From assembly GCA_030598425.1 (NCBI GenBank), contig JAUVPY010000021.1, positions 1 to 12,791 of the forward strand: DNA of 12,791 nt, in the 5' to 3' direction. Below are positions 6,818 to 12,791 of the stretch, piece after piece (the stretch's first letter is position 1; each line of letters begins with the position of its first letter). A model generated the notes under the pieces. That model was not told the origin of the DNA, made no database searches, and was given only the letters and a program-made list of their open reading frames with translations. This DNA is from Anaerolineae bacterium. GTDB lineage: Bacteria > Chloroflexota > Anaerolineae > 4572-78 > NAK82. Made by a program: the position numbers and the translations under genes.

Positions 6818-6887
6818 CGCTGGCCCCTCAGCATCGTAGTCGCGTTTTCTGGACCACGCTTGAGCCCAATTTGCTGCAAACTGGATC

Positions 6888-6905
6888 GGGCTTGGCTACA
6901 AGCCC
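6888..6905. repeat. Perfect hairpin between kinase and MBL-STAS genes
   Basis: GGGCTTG (6888-6894) and CAAGCCC (6899-6905) form a 7-bp stem around GCTA, 15 bases after the kinase stop codon. There is no T-run on the minus strand, so it is more likely an mRNA stabiliser or partial attenuator than a full terminator. A second weak stem, CTGAT/ATCAG (6905-6909 with 6919-6923), overlaps the kinase stop. Confidence 0.45.
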
Positions 6906-6919
6906 TGATGATGAGACTA

Positions 6920-8083
6920 TCAGGCTGCCGGCAAGCTCATCACAAAGGTGCTGCCCTCAGCTTCTGTACTATCAACCTCAATCGTACCTCCGTGCTGCTC
7001 CACAACCTGCTTAACCAACGGCAGCCCCAGGCCCACACCGCTAAACAGGTACGGCCCCGCCCGCTGGCCGGTCTGAAAACGTTCGAAGATACGATCGACC
7101 TGATCAGCCGGGATTCCCACCCCCTGGTCGCCGATGGTCAATTGCACCTGCCCGGATTGGCACGTATACTGGACCAGAATCTCTCCTCCATTGGGGCTGA
7201 ATTTAATGGCGTTATCGAGCAAAGCGTCTATGGCCCGACGCAGCCACTCGGAATCGCCCATAACCTGAGGTAGGTCTTCCTCAAGTTGCACCCGCAACGA
7301 TAGATCGGCCTCGATAGCCTGTTGTCTGCGGCCAGCCATAGCCTGGTTGACTATTTCTGGCAGAGACACGGGGTGAAATTCGGGCAGTATCAGGTCCAAT
7401 TCCTGCAAGAACAGGATGTCATTGACCAATTTCACCACCCGTTTCACGTTCCGCAAGGCTCGGCTGACCGCATTTTGGACCTGATCGCCATCCATCCTCC
7501 CACTCGCGACCAACGTCAGATAACCGTTGGCCGAGGTGAGAGGCGTTCGCAACTCGTGAGCCACGGTGGTAAGAAACTCGGATCGATATTGCTCTTGTTG
7601 AGTCAGCTCGCGGTTAACGCGGGCGAGTTCCTCATTCTTGTGGCTTAATTCCGCAATGGCCCTCTGATCCGCCTGGCGCAGACGGTGAGTCAGCGTTCGC
7701 ATCACGCTCAACGCCATGGCCGGTTGCTGGGATAGCACTGCGTCGAAGTCGTCTTTGCTTAACTCAAGAAGCGTGCTCGGCGTGACCGTCCGGACGGTTG
7801 CCGTGCGCGGCAATGTCTCTATCAGGGCCATTTCCCCAAAGAAGTCACCAGGGCCGTGGCGCTGCAGCACACGCTCGGTCTGACCTTCGACCTGTTTGGT
7901 GACTTCAACTTCGCCCTCGACGATAATGAAGAACGTTTGACCTACTTCCTCCTCGCGGACAACCGTGGCGTCCGGCGGGTAGAATCGTTGACGGGCAACC
8001 GCTTCAAGATGTTCAAGCCCTTCGCCCTCTAGCCAGGGGAAAGTTTGCTGCAAAATAACACCAACGTCGTTCATAGAGGTCAC
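6920..8083 (-). CDS. Soluble sensor histidine kinase with N-terminal cNMP-binding domain
   Basis: A 387-residue kinase with no membrane segment. Residues about 15-130 form a Crp-type cyclic-nucleotide-binding domain with the phosphate-binding-cassette-like GDFFGEMALIETLPRTATV (79-97). A charged helix of coiled-coil character (about 132-168) leads to the HisKA box with phosphoacceptor H176 in HELRTP. The HATPase domain shows the N box DNAIKF (290-295), G1 DQGVGIP (319-325), an F box around ERF (334-336) and G2 GVGLGLPL (349-356). So it is a complete kinase expected to sense a small ligand, perhaps cAMP or another nucleotide, though many such domains bind other ligands or none. No response regulator gene is in the window; the nearest downstream gene encodes the MBL-STAS protein. 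The GTG start at 8083 has AAGGG 13 bases upstream; an in-frame ATG at 8074 is the alternative start. Confidence 0.93.
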   Translation of the reverse strand: MTSMNDVGVILQQTFPWLEGEGLEHLEAVARQRFYPPDATVVREEEVGQTFFIIVEGEVEVTKQVEGQTERVLQRHGPGDFFGEMALIETLPRTATVRTVTPSTLLELSKDDFDAVLSQQPAMALSVMRTLTHRLRQADQRAIAELSHKNEELARVNRELTQQEQYRSEFLTTVAHELRTPLTSANGYLTLVASGRMDGDQVQNAVSRALRNVKRVVKLVNDILFLQELDLILPEFHPVSLPEIVNQAMAGRRQQAIEADLSLRVQLEEDLPQVMGDSEWLRRAIDALLDNAIKFSPNGGEILVQYTCQSGQVQLTIGDQGVGIPADQVDRIFERFQTGQRAGPYLFSGVGLGLPLVKQVVEQHGGTIEVDSTEAEGSTFVMSLPAA

Positions 8084-8127
8084 TATACCAGAGTGTCCCT
8101 TCTGACTCGGGTCATCCGATTAACCTT

Positions 8128-8156
8128 ATCCTAACATAAGGCCCCGTCACTGACAA
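8128..8156 (-). promoter_or_regulatory. Candidate promoter of the kinase/MBL-STAS operon
   Basis: On the minus strand TTGTCA (8156-8151, five of six -35 bases) is followed after 17 bp by TAGGAT (8133-8128, four of six -10 bases). An inverted repeat CCTTAT/ATAAGG (8124-8129 with 8136-8141) covers the -10 box. A competing extended -10, TGG-TATAGT (8090-8082), lies nearer the start codon and would give a nearly leaderless mRNA starting at ATG 8074. Confidence 0.4.
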
Positions 8157-8186
8157 TAGGCAATCTGTCCTGTAGCAATAGGCAAT
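8154..8186. repeat. 11-bp direct repeat, possible operator, between divergent genes
   Basis: CAATAGGCAAT occurs exactly twice, at 8154-8164 and 8176-8186, with starts 22 bp apart (about two helical turns). The first copy touches the proposed -35 box of the kinase gene, and the second ends 20 bp before the -35 box of aspS. This geometry fits paired binding sites for a regulator on one face of the DNA. Confidence 0.45.
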
Positions 8187-8206
8187 AAAACGTAGACCAC
8201 GGCTAC

Positions 8207-8234
8207 TTGAGATTCTATGCACAATGAATATAAT
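8207..8234 (+). promoter_or_regulatory. Sigma70-like promoter of aspS
   Basis: TTGAGA (8207-8212, five of six -35 bases) and a perfect TATAAT (8229-8234) are separated by 16 bp. The predicted start near 8241 lies downstream of the in-frame ATG at 8217, which argues for aspS translation beginning at 8268. Confidence 0.7.
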
Positions 8235-8267
8235 ACCCTTATCTGGAGAAGAGAAAGGTACCTCGCT

Positions 8268-10034
8268 ATGACGTTCAAGACACACACCTGTGGCCAACTT
8301 CGGACACAAGACGCCGGCAAGAGTGTCACCTTGGCCGGCTGGGTACATCGTCGCCGCGACCACGGCGGGCTGGTATTCATAGACCTGCGCGACCGGTGGG
8401 GCATCACCCAGGTCGTTTTTAACCCCGATACCTCACCCGAGGCCCACACGGCAGCTCGCGACCTGAGGGCCGAATATGTCGTGAAAGTAATCGGCGTTGT
8501 ACGTTGCCGCCCAACTGGCCTTGAAAATCCCGATTTAGCCACCGGCGAGATAGAGGTGGTAGCCAAAGAAGCAGAGATACTCAATCCGGCAAAAACACCC
8601 CCTTTCTATATCAACGAGGACGTACCTGTCGATGAAGCGCTCCGCCTGCGCTACCGATATCTGGACCTGCGACGGCAGCGAATGCAGAGTAATCTGGTCC
8701 TGCGTCACAAGGTTGTGAAATACATCCGTGACTTTCTTTCAGACGAGGGATTCATCGAAGTTGAAACGCCGATTCTCTTTAAGAGCACCCCGGAAGGCGC
8801 CCGAGACTATCTGGTGCCCAGCCGGGTTCATCCGGGAAATTTCTACGCCCTGCCGCAAAGTCCCCAGCAGTTGAAGCAGCTCTTGATGGTAGCCGGCTAC
8901 GAGCGGTATTTTCAGATCGCCCGTTGTTTCCGCGACGAGGACCAGCGAGGCGACCGGCAGCCTGAATTCACCCAGTTAGACCTGGAGATGAGCTTCGTCG
9001 ACCGCGAAGACGTGATCGACACTATCGAGCGGCTGTACACCGCCATCGCGGAGCAGATCAGTGACAAGAAGCTCCTGTTCAAGCCCTTTAAGCGTCTTAG
9101 CCACCACGAGGCGATGGAACGCTTCGGCACCGACAGACCCGATATGCGATTTGGGATGGAGTTGGCCGACATCTCCGACATCGCCGCTGGTTCAGACTTC
9201 CGCGTCTTTTCCCAAACGGTCGCCGACGGTGGAACCGTCAAGGGATTGAATGCGCAGGGATGCGGGGTTTATAGCCGTAAGCAAGTCGACGAGCTGGCCG
9301 CTCTCGTCCAGGAATTTGACGCCAAAGGGCTGGCTTGGCTAGCCCTTGACGAGAAGGGGGACGTGCGCTCCTCATTCGCCAAATTCCTGACCGACGAGCA
9401 AGTCCAGGCCATTATCAAGCGCTTGGACGGGCAGCCAGGTGACTTACTGCTCTTCGTCGCCGACCGACCTCAGATCACCAACGAGGCGCTGAGTCGCTTG
9501 CGCGCCACCCTGGGCGATCGACTCGGCTTGCGCAATCCCGACGTGCTGGCTCTATGCTGGGTGGTTGACTTTCCCTTTGTCGAGTGGAACGAGGAGGAAC
9601 AACGCTGGGACCCCAGCCACCATCTCTTCACCGCGCCTATGGATGAAGACATCCCCCTGCTCGACGCCAACCCGGGCCAAGCACGGGGCAAACAGTACGA
9701 CCTGGTATGCAATGGACACGAAATAGCTGGCGGCAGCATCAGAATCCACCGGCGCGAGCTTCAGGAGCAGGTGTTCAGTCTCATCGGCCTGACCATTGAA
9801 GATGCCCGAGACCAATTTGGGCATATGCTGGAGGCTTTTGAATACGGTACACCGCCCCACGGCGGAATTGCCACCGGTATTGACCGCTGGGTGATGCTGC
9901 TGGCGGACGAGCCCAATATCCGAGAGGTGATCGCCTTCCCCAAGTCCCAAAGCGCCGCCGACTTGATGGCCAACACCCCGTCGCCAGTTACTGACGAACA
10001 GTTGAAGACCCTGCACCTTAAGCTAGACCTGTAA
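8268..10034 (+). CDS. aspS: Aspartyl-tRNA synthetase, probably non-discriminating (Asp/Asn)
   Basis: Class II aminoacyl-tRNA synthetase of bacterial AspRS type, 588 residues, the normal length. The N-terminal OB anticodon-binding domain covers about 1-110. Motif 1 is near FIEVETP (162-168), and QSPQQLKQ (197-204) is the aspartate-binding flipping-loop region. Motif 2 begins at FRDED (221-225) with the adjoining PEFTQLD (232-238). The bacterial GAD insertion lies at about 290-425, and motif 3 is GGIATGIDR (532-540). In the anticodon domain the sequence RRRDHGG (28-34) has His32, where strictly Asp-specific enzymes such as that of E. coli carry Leu. This suggests charging of both tRNA-Asp and tRNA-Asn, with later amidation by GatCAB. 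The start at 8268 has AAAGG nine bases upstream and agrees with the promoter; the 17 extra in-frame codons from 8217 precede the predicted transcript start. Confidence 0.97.
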   Translation: MTFKTHTCGQLRTQDAGKSVTLAGWVHRRRDHGGLVFIDLRDRWGITQVVFNPDTSPEAHTAARDLRAEYVVKVIGVVRCRPTGLENPDLATGEIEVVAKEAEILNPAKTPPFYINEDVPVDEALRLRYRYLDLRRQRMQSNLVLRHKVVKYIRDFLSDEGFIEVETPILFKSTPEGARDYLVPSRVHPGNFYALPQSPQQLKQLLMVAGYERYFQIARCFRDEDQRGDRQPEFTQLDLEMSFVDREDVIDTIERLYTAIAEQISDKKLLFKPFKRLSHHEAMERFGTDRPDMRFGMELADISDIAAGSDFRVFSQTVADGGTVKGLNAQGCGVYSRKQVDELAALVQEFDAKGLAWLALDEKGDVRSSFAKFLTDEQVQAIIKRLDGQPGDLLLFVADRPQITNEALSRLRATLGDRLGLRNPDVLALCWVVDFPFVEWNEEEQRWDPSHHLFTAPMDEDIPLLDANPGQARGKQYDLVCNGHEIAGGSIRIHRRELQEQVFSLIGLTIEDARDQFGHMLEAFEYGTPPHGGIATGIDRWVMLLADEPNIREVIAFPKSQSAADLMANTPSPVTDEQLKTLHLKLDL

Positions 10035-10050
10035 GCCATGCAGTGTATGC

Positions 10051-10084
10051 CGTTCGCAGTGGGCTCATAGGCCCTCTGCGAACG
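10051..10084. terminator. Strong hairpin after aspS, possible 3' end
   Basis: CGTTCGCAG (10051-10059) pairs perfectly with CTGCGAACG (10076-10084). After a T:T mismatch GGGC/GCCC extends the stem around a short loop. It lies 16 bases after the aspS stop. There is no U-tract on either side (GAAGAAACGG follows), so a factor-dependent or mRNA-protecting role is as likely as intrinsic termination. Confidence 0.4.
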
Positions 10085-10123
10085 AAGAAACGGTAGGGAA
10101 CAGACAGAACGTGTGGATAAGCG

Positions 10124-12391
10124 ATGACTGACAATACACCATCTCGCGTCCTCCCTCTCGCTCTCTTCCTGTTCCTTTTCTCCGTATATCTGCTGACCTA
10201 CAGTTCCCAGTTTCACTCCTCCGACGGCCTGGCTATGTTCGCTACTGCCGAGAGCCTGGCCCGGCGAGGCGAGTGGGACGCGGATCAGATTCGCTGGATG
10301 GGCCTGGGCCAAGGCATCATCGGCGAGGATGGGCATCTCTACATACGCAAAGGCATCGGGGTATCGCTGCTGGCCCTGCCGTTGGTGTGGTTGGGGTTGA
10401 TCACGCCTATCTGGGGCGCGGCGACGACCACCCTCATCTTCAACGCCCTGGTCACTGCGGCGACGGGCGCTCTCGTGCTCCGTTATCTGCAGGTCTTGGG
10501 CTACGCCGACGGAGTGGCCCTGGTCGCCGGTCTGATCTTTGGGTTGGCAACACCAGCCTGGCCATACGCCAAGACGTTCTTTAGCGATCCACTGGCTGGA
10601 CTGTGTCTGGTTGTAGCGGCGCTAGCCTTGCTCCACTTCCGCCGCTCCGGCCGGTCTATCAGCGCCTTTCTGGCCGGCCTGGCGCTGGCTGTGGCGGTCG
10701 CCGCCCGCTACGCCAACGCCGTGCTGATCCCCCTGTACGCACTCCTATTGTTCAACTATCAAACTTCAAACCGCAAATCGCAAGCCACTGATCACAAATC
10801 TCTGATCTCCAATCTCACATCTCGAGACTGGCGAGCGTGGGTAGCCTTCGGCGCGCCCCTGGTCGTGACCGCGATCGCTCTTGCCTATTACAACCTGGCC
10901 CGTTACGGCGACCCGCTCAACACCGGCTACCTGCCCGAGGAGAGCTTTAACGCTATCTGGTGGCAGGGCATCGCCGGCATGCTGGTCGGCCCTGGGCGAG
11001 GCCTCATTCTCTACGCACCGGTGCTGTTAATCAGCCTGGCTGCCGCCCCCGCCTTTTTCCGCCAACATCGGGCTGAGGCGGCGCTGGCCTGGGCCATCAT
11101 CATCGTCCACGTGTTGCTCTACGGCAAGTGGTTTATGTGGCACGGTGGCTACGCCTGGGGACCACGCTTTATAGTGCCCACGCTCTCCTTTTTTGTGATC
11201 GCCATGGCGCCGGCGATAGAGCGGGCCAAAGAACCGGGCTGGTGGCGGCGGGGCCTTCTGGTCTTGGCAGGTCTCAGCGTGCTGATCCAAATACTCGGGC
11301 TTAGTGTCCACTTCGAGCTATTCCAAACCCGGCTGCTCGATACAGGTCTGCCCCTCTTTGCGCCAATCACTTTCTTCGCCCCGCGTTATTCGCCTCTCAT
11401 CGGACAGTTCCAGTTCCTGCGGCCGGAGTACCTGGACTTCGTGTGGATCAGCGAGGGTCAAGTGGATTGGCCGCTGCTGGCTGCCTTGATCGTGGCCGTA
11501 CTCTTCAGTGGATGGTGGCTTTGGAAGGCTGGAAGGCGGGACACTCGGCCAGCCACCAATCTTCCAATCTTCCATTCTTCCATTCTTCCAGCCCTCCTCA
11601 TCGTCGCCGCCACGGTTTGGTTACTGGCCCGCGCCCACGCTCTTCAGCCAGATGACCTGAGTGACGCGGTGAGCGCGCTGAATGCTGACACGACGACTGC
11701 CGATGTCGTGATCACCGGAACACCCGATGAATCGGTGGCCTTCGCTGACCTATACACAGGCCGTGCCGACGTGCTGGGTCTCAGCGCCGGCTCTCCGTTC
11801 GACGCGGATACGGCAGACGTGCTGGCCAAGACAGTGGAAAAGCATCCGCGCGTCTGGTGGCTACCCAACTGGCTCCCGCCACAGGATATCGAACTTGAGC
11901 GCTGGTTGATGGGCCACGGCTATCGCGCACAGGAGCGCACCTTCGGCCGGCAGCGATTGGCCTTGTTCTACTTCCCGCCCCAGCCGTTGGTTGAAGCCGA
12001 TGTAGGAACCAGCTTCGGCGATGCTATCATTCTGGACCACGCTGCCATAGCGTCTACTGCGCAGCCCGGGGGCGTCCTCCCCGTTGCCCTCCACTGGGTG
12101 GCGAAACAGCCTGTGCCAGAGAATTACCACGTCTTCGTCCATCTGCTCAATGCAGAGGGGGATCGCGTCGCCCAATCCGACAACCAGCCCGCCCTGTGGA
12201 CCCGCCCCACCTCCAGTTGGGCGCCCGGAGAGCACATCGAGGACCGGCATGCCCTGGCGCTGCCCGCTGATCTACCTCCGGGCGTTTATACCCTCATCGC
12301 TGGCGTCTATCTGCCGGGGGATGGAGAGCGCTTGCTGACCGAGAGTGGTGAGGCGTTTGTTGTCCTTGGCAATGCTCAAATCGGCGAATAG
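10124..12391 (+). CDS. Large multispanning GT-C/PMT-like membrane glycosyltransferase candidate
   Basis: A 755-residue membrane protein with about 12-13 hydrophobic segments (near 9-26, 76-97, 99-120, 130-147, 155-172, 179-210, 238-256, 287-311, 319-335, 347-365, 376-395, 451-468, 486-503) and a soluble C-terminal part (504-755). The first outer loop has the acidic HSSDG (31-35) typical in position of the GT-C catalytic Asp, and the loop motif YYNLARYGDPLNTGYLPE (255-272) recurs in uncharacterised membrane proteins of this class. The tail looks like an alpha/beta segment (about 525-620) followed by a beta-sandwich (about 645-750) with PVALHWVAKQPVPENYHVFVH and PPGVYTLIAGVY. Likely use is transfer of a lipid-linked sugar to a surface glycan or protein, but donor and acceptor are unknown. 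Two tandem-repeat tracts lie inside the gene, encoding residues about 211-236 and 478-490. It follows the aspS hairpin by 39 bases; only a weak GGA precedes the ATG. Confidence 0.75.
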   Translation: MTDNTPSRVLPLALFLFLFSVYLLTYSSQFHSSDGLAMFATAESLARRGEWDADQIRWMGLGQGIIGEDGHLYIRKGIGVSLLALPLVWLGLITPIWGAATTTLIFNALVTAATGALVLRYLQVLGYADGVALVAGLIFGLATPAWPYAKTFFSDPLAGLCLVVAALALLHFRRSGRSISAFLAGLALAVAVAARYANAVLIPLYALLLFNYQTSNRKSQATDHKSLISNLTSRDWRAWVAFGAPLVVTAIALAYYNLARYGDPLNTGYLPEESFNAIWWQGIAGMLVGPGRGLILYAPVLLISLAAAPAFFRQHRAEAALAWAIIIVHVLLYGKWFMWHGGYAWGPRFIVPTLSFFVIAMAPAIERAKEPGWWRRGLLVLAGLSVLIQILGLSVHFELFQTRLLDTGLPLFAPITFFAPRYSPLIGQFQFLRPEYLDFVWISEGQVDWPLLAALIVAVLFSGWWLWKAGRRDTRPATNLPIFHSSILPALLIVAATVWLLARAHALQPDDLSDAVSALNADTTTADVVITGTPDESVAFADLYTGRADVLGLSAGSPFDADTADVLAKTVEKHPRVWWLPNWLPPQDIELERWLMGHGYRAQERTFGRQRLALFYFPPQPLVEADVGTSFGDAIILDHAAIASTAQPGGVLPVALHWVAKQPVPENYHVFVHLLNAEGDRVAQSDNQPALWTRPTSSWAPGEHIEDRHALALPADLPPGVYTLIAGVYLPGDGERLLTESGEAFVVLGNAQIGE
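10753..10829 (+). repeat. Degenerate 7-bp tandem repeat inside the membrane protein gene
   Basis: About eleven 7-bp units run in phase: CAACTAT, CAAACTT, CAAACCG, CAAATCG, CAAGCCA, CTGATCA, CAAATCT, CTGATCT, CCAATCT, CACATCT, CGAGACT. They encode a polar Asn/Ser/Thr/Lys-rich loop (about residues 211-236) between two membrane spans, and the reading frame stays open. Confidence 0.7.
11556..11590 (+). repeat. 8-bp tandem repeat inside the membrane protein gene
   Basis: Four units CCAATCTT, CCAATCTT, CCATTCTT, CCATTCTT followed by CCA. Two complementary units (GGAAGGCT-GGAAGG) lie just upstream at 11523-11536, so the tract could fold back on itself. It encodes about residues 478-490, the linker before the last membrane span. 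Confidence 0.75.
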
Positions 12392-12409
12392 AAAACGTCG
12401 ATTTACTTG

Positions 12410-12427
12410 CCTTCCAACCTTCCAACC
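12410..12427 (+). repeat. Short 8-bp repeat in the intergenic space
   Basis: CTTCCAAC occurs twice in tandem (12411-12418 and 12419-12426), 19 bases after the membrane protein stop. The unit belongs to the same sequence family as the 8-bp array at 11556-11590. Confidence 0.6.
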
Positions 12428-12445
12428 GCTGATCGGGAGTGACAA

Positions 12446-12791
12446 GTGGCTACCGTCTTCATGAAATGGCTCGAAACCACCCCAGGCGACTACGACCGGG
12501 GGATTCAACTGCTCACCCTGGGACGTTTGAGGGCGCTGAAAGAGCGCATCGCGACCAACTATGTGCGGCCCGGCGACCGGGTGCTGGAGATTGGCTGTGG
12601 CACTGGAACCCTGGCGCTAATGATGGCCCAACGCGGCGCGATGGTGGTCGCCATCGACTCCTCCCCCCCAATGCTGGCGGAGGCCCGGCGCAAAGCGGAC
12701 GAGGTAGATATACCCCAGGCCATTGAGTTCCATGAGATGGGCGCCTCGGAGCTGACCGACCATTTCAGAACCGCCTCGTTCGACGTAATTG
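12446..12791 (+). CDS. Class I SAM-dependent methyltransferase, 5' part (runs off right edge)
   Basis: The frame opens at GTG 12446 and stays open to the window end (115 codons). GGGAG six bases upstream supports this start; an in-frame ATG at 12461 is the alternative but lies 21 bases from that site. After an N-terminal helical segment with TPGDYDRGI (12-20), the Rossmann fold begins with motif I VLEIGCGTGT (46-55), the SAM-binding glycine loop. VVAIDSS follows (about 67-73), whose Asp should bind the ribose hydroxyls, and then helix PPMLAEARRKA. The region around ELTDHF...ASFDVI at the edge reaches motif IV. Substrate cannot be inferred: family members modify small molecules, quinones, lipids or proteins. 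It follows the membrane protein gene by 54 bases containing a short repeat, so co-transcription with it is possible. Confidence 0.88.
   Translation, partial: MATVFMKWLETTPGDYDRGIQLLTLGRLRALKERIATNYVRPGDRVLEIGCGTGTLALMMAQRGAMVVAIDSSPPMLAEARRKADEVDIPQAIEFHEMGASELTDHFRTASFDVI

Noticed and set aside
6728..7273. Open frame of 181 codons on the plus strand
   Set aside because: It covers the antisense of the kinase ATPase domain and the intergenic hairpin; composition is unlike a protein and no start signal is seen.
8217..8267. Upstream in-frame extension of aspS by 17 codons
   Set aside because: The TATAAT box at 8229-8234 lies inside it, and the extension does not resemble AspRS N-termini; ATG 8268 has a proper ribosome site.
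10753..10829. CRISPR-like array
   Set aside because: Units are only 7 bp, contiguous and diverged, without spacers.
12439..12726. Open frame of 95 codons overlapping the methyltransferase
   Set aside because: The neighbouring frame from GTG 12446 carries the SAM-binding motif VLEIGCGTG, so this frame is a shadow.

Overview
The window looks like chromosomal DNA of an uncultured or environmental bacterium, most likely a member of Chloroflexota (Anaerolineae-like). This is inferred, not proven. The clues are moderately high GC, a DsbA-like protein paired with VKOR rather than DsbB, an AspRS with the His-containing HGG signature of non-discriminating enzymes, a large multispanning glycosyltransferase-like protein with a soluble C-terminal beta domain, and short tandem repeats of 7 and 8 bp built from CCAATCT/CTTCCAA-type units. 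No phage, transposon, tRNA, rRNA or CRISPR is visible.

Layout, left to right. 1-319 (-): start of a zinc-ribbon membrane protein running off the left edge; its TTG start overlaps the stop of rseP. 316-1635 (-): RseP site-2 protease with an unusual ~75-residue insert, behind a strong sigma70-like promoter. 1881-3363 (+): an envelope disulfide-bond module (membrane-anchored DsbA-like CGHC protein and VKOR) followed by a small four-cysteine protein with an extremely acidic tail, closed by an intrinsic terminator. 3489-5486 (+): one polypeptide joining an MTA/SAH-deaminase-type amidohydrolase to a CYTH (triphosphate tunnel/class IV adenylate cyclase) domain. Convergent to it, 5501-6817 and 6920-8083 (-): a metallo-beta-lactamase/STAS fusion and a soluble cNMP-binding-domain histidine kinase, probably co-transcribed. 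8268-10034 (+): aspS, divergent from the kinase, with good promoter elements and an 11-bp direct repeat in the shared intergenic space. 10124-12391 (+): membrane glycosyltransferase-like protein with repeat arrays inside its coding sequence. 12446-end (+): start of a class I SAM methyltransferase.

Housekeeping genes (rseP, aspS) and envelope folding genes flank the most interesting part, 3489-8083. There three multidomain proteins place a CYTH domain (a family that includes adenylate cyclases), a cyclic-nucleotide-type sensor kinase and an MBL-fold hydrolase fused to a STAS domain next to each other. A make/sense/break nucleotide-signalling module is a testable but speculative reading. It is weakened by changed acidic residues in the CYTH domain and by the convergent, not co-transcribed, orientation.
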